Assembly: GCF_009739905.1 (NCBI RefSeq)
Contig: NZ_CP034279.1
Coordinates: forward strand, 6,386,001 to 6,450,000
DNA: 64,000 nucleotides
Direction of reading: 5' to 3'
Origin: Streptomyces ficellus
GTDB taxonomy: Bacteria > Actinomycetota > Actinomycetes > Streptomycetales > Streptomycetaceae
Shown: piece after piece, positions 61,349 to 64,000 of the stretch
How the letters are laid out: each line of letters starts with the position of its first letter
Position numbering within the stretch: the stretch's first letter is position 1
The notes under the pieces: model-generated
The model's database searches: none
What the model saw: only the letters and a program-made list of their open reading frames with translations
What the model was told of the DNA's origin: nothing
Position numbers and translations under genes: made by a program

Positions 61349-61401
61349 GGCGGGCTTCTCCTGGGGGAGGTGAGGCTGGGCGGACGGGCCGCCGGGGCGG
61401 G

Positions 61402-61473
61402 CTGGGGCGTGTTTCGAAAGTCCCGTCCGGCCGGGCTGCGGGCGGACGACGCCACTGTCGAAACACGGCCTAG
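61402..61473. mobile_element. MITE-like element, copy 2 (72 bases, internally deleted)
   Basis: Left end GGCGTGTTTCGAAAGT (61406-61421) matches copy 1 exactly; the right end ACTGTCGAAACACGGC before CTAG (61454-61473) differs at two positions. Inner flanks CCCGTCCGGCCGGG and GCGGGCGGACGACGCC are shared with copy 1, but about 106 bases of its centre are missing. It lies between arsR2 and the aquaporin gene, and its right end supplies the arsR2 TAG stop. Confidence 0.75.
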
Positions 61474-61784
61474 GAGCAGGACCGCTTGAGGTTCGCTTCG
61501 GCGGTGGCGCGCGCGGCCCGGGCGAGGTCGGCGAACTGGCCGGCGAGGGCGTCGATGACATCCGGGCGCAGGCGGTAGTAGATGTACCTCCCGCACGGCT
61601 CCGTCTCCACGACCCCGGCCTCGCGCAGCACCTTCATGTGATTGGACAGGTTCGTCTGCTTCGCACCCGTCTCCTCCATGAGGTGGGTGGTGCAGAGCGT
61701 CTCCTGGGCGAGCAGGCTCACGATCCTGAGCCTGAGCGGGTCGGCCAGAACCCGGATCAGATCAGTGTCGACTGATGTCATCAT
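61470..61784 (-). CDS. arsR: ArsR family repressor 2
   Basis: 104 residues. Winged helix TLCTTHLMEETGAKQTNLSN in parts and VLREAGVVETEPCGRYIYYRL. Cys at 31, 64 and 103 replace the CVC pattern of ArsR1, so it belongs to another subgroup. The third Cys is the penultimate residue, right at the MITE boundary. Start ATG at 61784 or 61781; no ribosome site, probably leaderless. Controls itself, the aquaporin downstream and probably the divergent arsC. Confidence 0.9.
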   Translation of the reverse strand: MMTSVDTDLIRVLADPLRLRIVSLLAQETLCTTHLMEETGAKQTNLSNHMKVLREAGVVETEPCGRYIYYRLRPDVIDALAGQFADLARAARATAEANLKRSCS

Positions 61785-61816
61785 CCACTGATACTGTCAC
61801 ATCAGCGGCGGCTGAT
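61761..61816. promoter_or_regulatory. Operators of the divergent arsR2/arsC promoter
   Basis: Two perfect palindromes of the same plan, 40 bases apart: ATCAGT-GTCG-ACTGAT (61761-61776, within the arsR2 start region) and ATCAGC-GGCG-GCTGAT (61801-61816). A weaker ATCA-N5-TGAT (61780-61792) lies between. Such ATCA/TGAT repeats are usual for ArsR-family repressors and differ wholly from the ArsR1 operators. Confidence 0.7.
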
Positions 61817-61887
61817 ACCAGCCCCTGCTGAACCGTGCCGCAGTCGGCCCCCCGGCCGCGGCCGCCGCCTGCCGTGAAGGAAAGCCG

Positions 61888-62307
61888 ATGTCCGCGAAAC
61901 CGCTCGCGTCCGTCCTCTTCGTCTGCGTCCACAACGCCGGCCGCTCCCAGATGGCGGCCGGCTTCCTGCGCCACCTCGCCGGCGACCGCGTCGAGGTCCG
62001 CTCCGCCGGCTCGATGCCCGGCGAGACGGTCAACCCCTCCGCGGTGGCCGCCATGGCCGAGCTGGGCATCGACATCTCCGGCCAGACCCCGAAGGTCCTC
62101 ACCCCCGAGGCCGCCCAGGCCTCCGACTACATCATCACCATGGGCTGCGGCGACGCCTGCCCGTACTTCCCCGGCAAGACCTACCTGGACTGGCGGCTCG
62201 ACGACCCCGCCGGCCAGGGCGTCGAAGCGGTCCGCCCCATCCGCGACGAGATCAGGAACCTCGTCGAGGGCCTGATCGCCGAGATCGACACCGAGCGGAC
62301 CGCGTAG
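61888..62307 (+). CDS. arsC: Arsenate reductase (low-molecular-weight phosphatase type)
   Basis: 139 residues, after AAGGAAAGCCG. P-loop CVHNAGRS with nucleophile Cys13 and Arg19; redox Cys87 and Cys91 in MGCGDACPYFPG; GKTYLDWRLDDPAGQG supplies the general acid region. Reduces arsenate to arsenite using thioredoxin or mycothiol-linked relay. Divergent from arsR2. No arsenite pump is encoded nearby; the aquaporin is the only candidate exit. Confidence 0.95.
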   Translation: MSAKPLASVLFVCVHNAGRSQMAAGFLRHLAGDRVEVRSAGSMPGETVNPSAVAAMAELGIDISGQTPKVLTPEAAQASDYIITMGCGDACPYFPGKTYLDWRLDDPAGQGVEAVRPIRDEIRNLVEGLIAEIDTERTA

Positions 62308-62337
62308 GCGTCATCCGCCGCCCATCGCAACGGCACG

Positions 62338-62613
62338 TCAGGCGGCGCGGCGGTACGTGGCGCCGTCCCTGGTGCGGGTCAGCATCCCGCCGACCACCAG
62401 GTAGCGCCGGAGCGCCGAGTAGTCGTCGTGCACCGTGCGCAGCGCCTCGTTGACCTCGGGCTCGGTGTACGAACGGTCCCGCTCGAAGAGGGTCTCGGCC
62501 AGGTGGGCCAGCAACTGCTCGCGGCGGGCGGGCTTGCGCGGGATGGACGTCAGCCGCCCGCGGGAGAAGAGGGCGGACACGTCACGCGCGCCGCCCGTCA
62601 GGGTTTCGGACAT
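62338..62613 (-). CDS. DUF2087 domain protein
   Basis: 91 residues from ATG at 62613. Holds the short winged-helix-like DUF2087: RLTSIPRKPARREQLLAHLA, ERDRSYTEPEVNEAL and DYSALRRYLVVGGMLTR. Elsewhere the domain is joined to ArsR or GntR regulators. Might be a small DNA- or RNA-binding protein; role unknown. Convergent with arsC. Confidence 0.85.
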   Translation of the reverse strand: MSETLTGGARDVSALFSRGRLTSIPRKPARREQLLAHLAETLFERDRSYTEPEVNEALRTVHDDYSALRRYLVVGGMLTRTRDGATYRRAA

Positions 62614-62656
62614 GCCGGGAAGCCTCCCGCGCGCCGCCCCCGCGGGCAACGCATTT

Positions 62657-63343
62657 TCAGCGCCCTCCCGCGCGTACGAAGTCGTACGCGGCCCTGGCGG
62701 TGAACTCCGCCTGCCCGCCGCGCAGCAGGAGCCCCGCGCCGCGGAACGCGGGGTCGTCGACCGTCGCGGGCACGTACGGCACGGCGATGCACCGCATGCC
62801 GGCCGCCGCGGCCGCCGCCGCGCCGGGCGGAGCGTCCTCCAGGACCACGCAGTGCGCCGGCTCCACCCCGAGCCGCCGCGCCGCCTCCAGGAACACGTCC
62901 GGCGCCGGCTTGCCGCGCTCGACCTCCTCGGCCGACACGAGCGTGGTGAGGTACGCGTCCAGCCCCGTACCGGCGAGGATCGCCTCGATCGCGGCGCGCG
63001 ACGAACCGGACGCCACGGCCATCGGTACGCCCTCCGCGTGCAGCAGCTCCACGAACGCCCGCATCTGCGGGAACACCTCGGTCGACGCGCGGGCCAGCTC
63101 CAGGTAGTGCCGGTTCTTGCCGGCCAGCAACTCCTCGATCGGCGCGTCGATCCCGTACTCCTCCTTGAGCGCCTCCAGCGTCTCGCGCGTCCCGATCCCG
63201 ATGAAGTCGGTGTGGCGCTCCCAGCCGAAGCCGGTGACGCCGTACCGCTCCAGGAGCCGGCGCCCCGCCTCGTAGTAGTTCGGCTCGCTGTCGACCAGCG
63301 TGCCGTCGAGATCGAACAGGACCGCGGTGCGAGGGGTGCTCAT
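62657..63343 (-). CDS. HAD family hydrolase (phosphatase/beta-phosphoglucomutase-like)
   Basis: 228 residues from ATG at 63343. HAD motifs: FDLDGTLVDSE (I), ASGSS (II), KPAPDVFLEAARRLG (III Lys) and VLEDAPPGAAAA (IV). Cap domain type C1. Likely a sugar-phosphate phosphatase. In-frame starts at 63355 (ATG) and at 63385 (GTG overlapping the Lrp stop) are alternatives, the last implying translational coupling. Confidence 0.92.
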   Translation of the reverse strand: MSTPRTAVLFDLDGTLVDSEPNYYEAGRRLLERYGVTGFGWERHTDFIGIGTRETLEALKEEYGIDAPIEELLAGKNRHYLELARASTEVFPQMRAFVELLHAEGVPMAVASGSSRAAIEAILAGTGLDAYLTTLVSAEEVERGKPAPDVFLEAARRLGVEPAHCVVLEDAPPGAAAAAAAGMRCIAVPYVPATVDDPAFRGAGLLLRGGQAEFTARAAYDFVRAGGR

Positions 63344-63381
63344 GGCGTCCAGCATGCCAAGCCGCCGCCCGGCCACGCGGG

Positions 63382-63867
63382 TCACCCCCGCTGCGTACCG
63401 GCCGCCCGGCCCACCGCCTCCACCAGCGGCAGCAGCCGGTGCGGCACCCGCTCGCGCAGCGCCATCTCGGTGCGCGTACGCACCACCCCGGGAAGCTGGA
63501 TCAGCCGCTGGATGACGTCCTCCAGGTGGCCGTTGTCCCGCGCCACGACCCGGGTGAGCAGGTCCCCCCCACCGGTGATCGAGAACGCCTCGACGATCTC
63601 GGGGATCGCGGCCAGCGCGTCGCCCACCTCGTCCAGGTGTCCCTGCGTGACCTCGATGTGCACGAACGCCAGCACCGGATGCCCGAGCGCGGCGGGGGAG
63701 AGGGCCGGCCCCGTACCGGTGATCACCCCGTCCCGTTCGAGCCGGTCCAGCCGCGCCTGCAGGGTGCCGCGGGCGATGCCCAGGATCCGCGCGTACTCCC
63801 GCACGCTGGTCCGCGGCTGCTCGATCAGCAGCCGGAGGATACGGGTGTCCAGCTCGTCGACGGCCAT
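63382..63867 (-). CDS. Lrp/AsnC family transcriptional regulator
   Basis: 161 residues. N-terminal HTH: LDTRILRLLIEQPRTSVREY and IARGTLQARLDRLERDGVI; C-terminal AsnC/RAM ligand domain: HIEVTQGHLDEVGDAL, TGGGDLLTRVVARDN and LPGVVRTRTEMALRE. Feast/famine regulator responding to an amino acid. Tightly followed by the HAD gene and tightly preceded by an MMPL gene on the same strand. Confidence 0.95.
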   Translation of the reverse strand: MAVDELDTRILRLLIEQPRTSVREYARILGIARGTLQARLDRLERDGVITGTGPALSPAALGHPVLAFVHIEVTQGHLDEVGDALAAIPEIVEAFSITGGGDLLTRVVARDNGHLEDVIQRLIQLPGVVRTRTEMALRERVPHRLLPLVEAVGRAAGTQRG

Positions 63868-63904
63868 GGTCCTCGACCCCTCGGTGGTACGGCGTTTCCT
63901 CTGA

Positions 63905-64000
63905 TCACCGTACCAATGGCTCAGCCGGCTCCCCCTTCTCGCGCAGCCACCTCGGCGCCCACCAGGTGGCGCGCCCGGCCAGCCGCATCACGGCGGGAAC
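63905..64000 (-). CDS. MMPL transporter, C-terminal end only
   Basis: Last 31 codons of a reverse-strand gene that enters at the window edge: VPAVMRLAGRATWWAPRWLR, then a short polar tail and TGA at 63905. The PAVMRLAGRATWWAPRWL pattern closes many actinobacterial MMPL/RND transporters. Ends 37 bases before the Lrp start. Confidence 0.6.
   Translation of the reverse strand, partial: VPAVMRLAGRATWWAPRWLREKGEPAEPLVR

Noticed and set aside
58136..62307. Arsenic island considered as an organoarsenic biosynthetic cluster
   Set aside because: No methyltransferase, radical SAM or arsenosugar-type enzymes; all genes fit resistance.

Overview
This is a stretch of very high-GC DNA with GC-rich third codon positions, GTG and TTG starts, many ATGA/GTGA stop-start overlaps and gene families typical of Streptomyces (MurT-type Mur ligase, DUF3516 helicase, DUF6011, PadR-ABC-FtsX unit, TAT-exported enzymes). 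It reads as Streptomyces chromosome: core genes mixed with accessory islands. No rRNA, tRNA, CRISPR array or prophage was seen.

Layout. 1-2.9 kb: end of a MurT-like gene, peptide deformylase, and a TetR regulator facing an acyl-CoA dehydrogenase. 2.9-3.7 kb: a decayed ABC-F fragment and a small unknown gene. 3.8-10.6 kb: an alpha-glucoside operon (GH13 glucosidase, binding lipoprotein, two permeases) followed by an orphan binding protein. 10.7-15 kb: PadR, ABC ATPase and FtsX permease, then a thermonuclease. 15-20.6 kb: housekeeping genes (glutathione peroxidase, DUF6011, TesB, helicase, membrane hydrolase, GNAT). 20.8-31.3 kb: secreted L-glutamate-oxidase-like enzyme, an asymmetric ABC exporter pair, a PNGase A-like amidase, a MITE-like element, a SUKH-4 protein and a GH109-like enzyme. 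31.5-37.2 kb: a GlcD/GlpC-type fused oxidase, a MarR-controlled ABC exporter and a 19-residue microprotein. 37.4-46.2 kb: MltG paralogue, flavoprotein, YjbQ, MMPL transporter, two-component system, a leftover YjbQ 3' end, and a DUF4246 protein. 46.5-54.3 kb: a five-gene signalling cassette. 54.3-58 kb: lactate-monooxygenase and 2-hydroxyacid dehydrogenase pair, and a GNAT-AAA+ fusion. 58-62.3 kb: arsenic island. 62.3-64 kb: DUF2087, HAD, Lrp and the end of an MMPL gene.

Most notable systems. (1) 46570-54307 is a tightly overlapping operon holding a canonical Ser/Thr kinase fused to a PQQ propeller, a pseudokinase fused to a second propeller, a TerY-like vWA protein, a PP2C phosphatase and a tail-anchored HGD-type kinase. 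The last three match the TerY-P triad; the two propeller kinases look like an added sensing layer. (2) 58136-62307 combines arsO, two different arsR genes, an ArsN1-type acetyltransferase, an aquaporin and arsC, with no ArsB or Acr3 pump. This suggests arsenite leaves through the aquaporin while organoarsenicals are acetylated or oxidised. (3) Two copies of one MITE-like palindromic element, 33 kb apart, each supply the stop codon of the adjacent gene.
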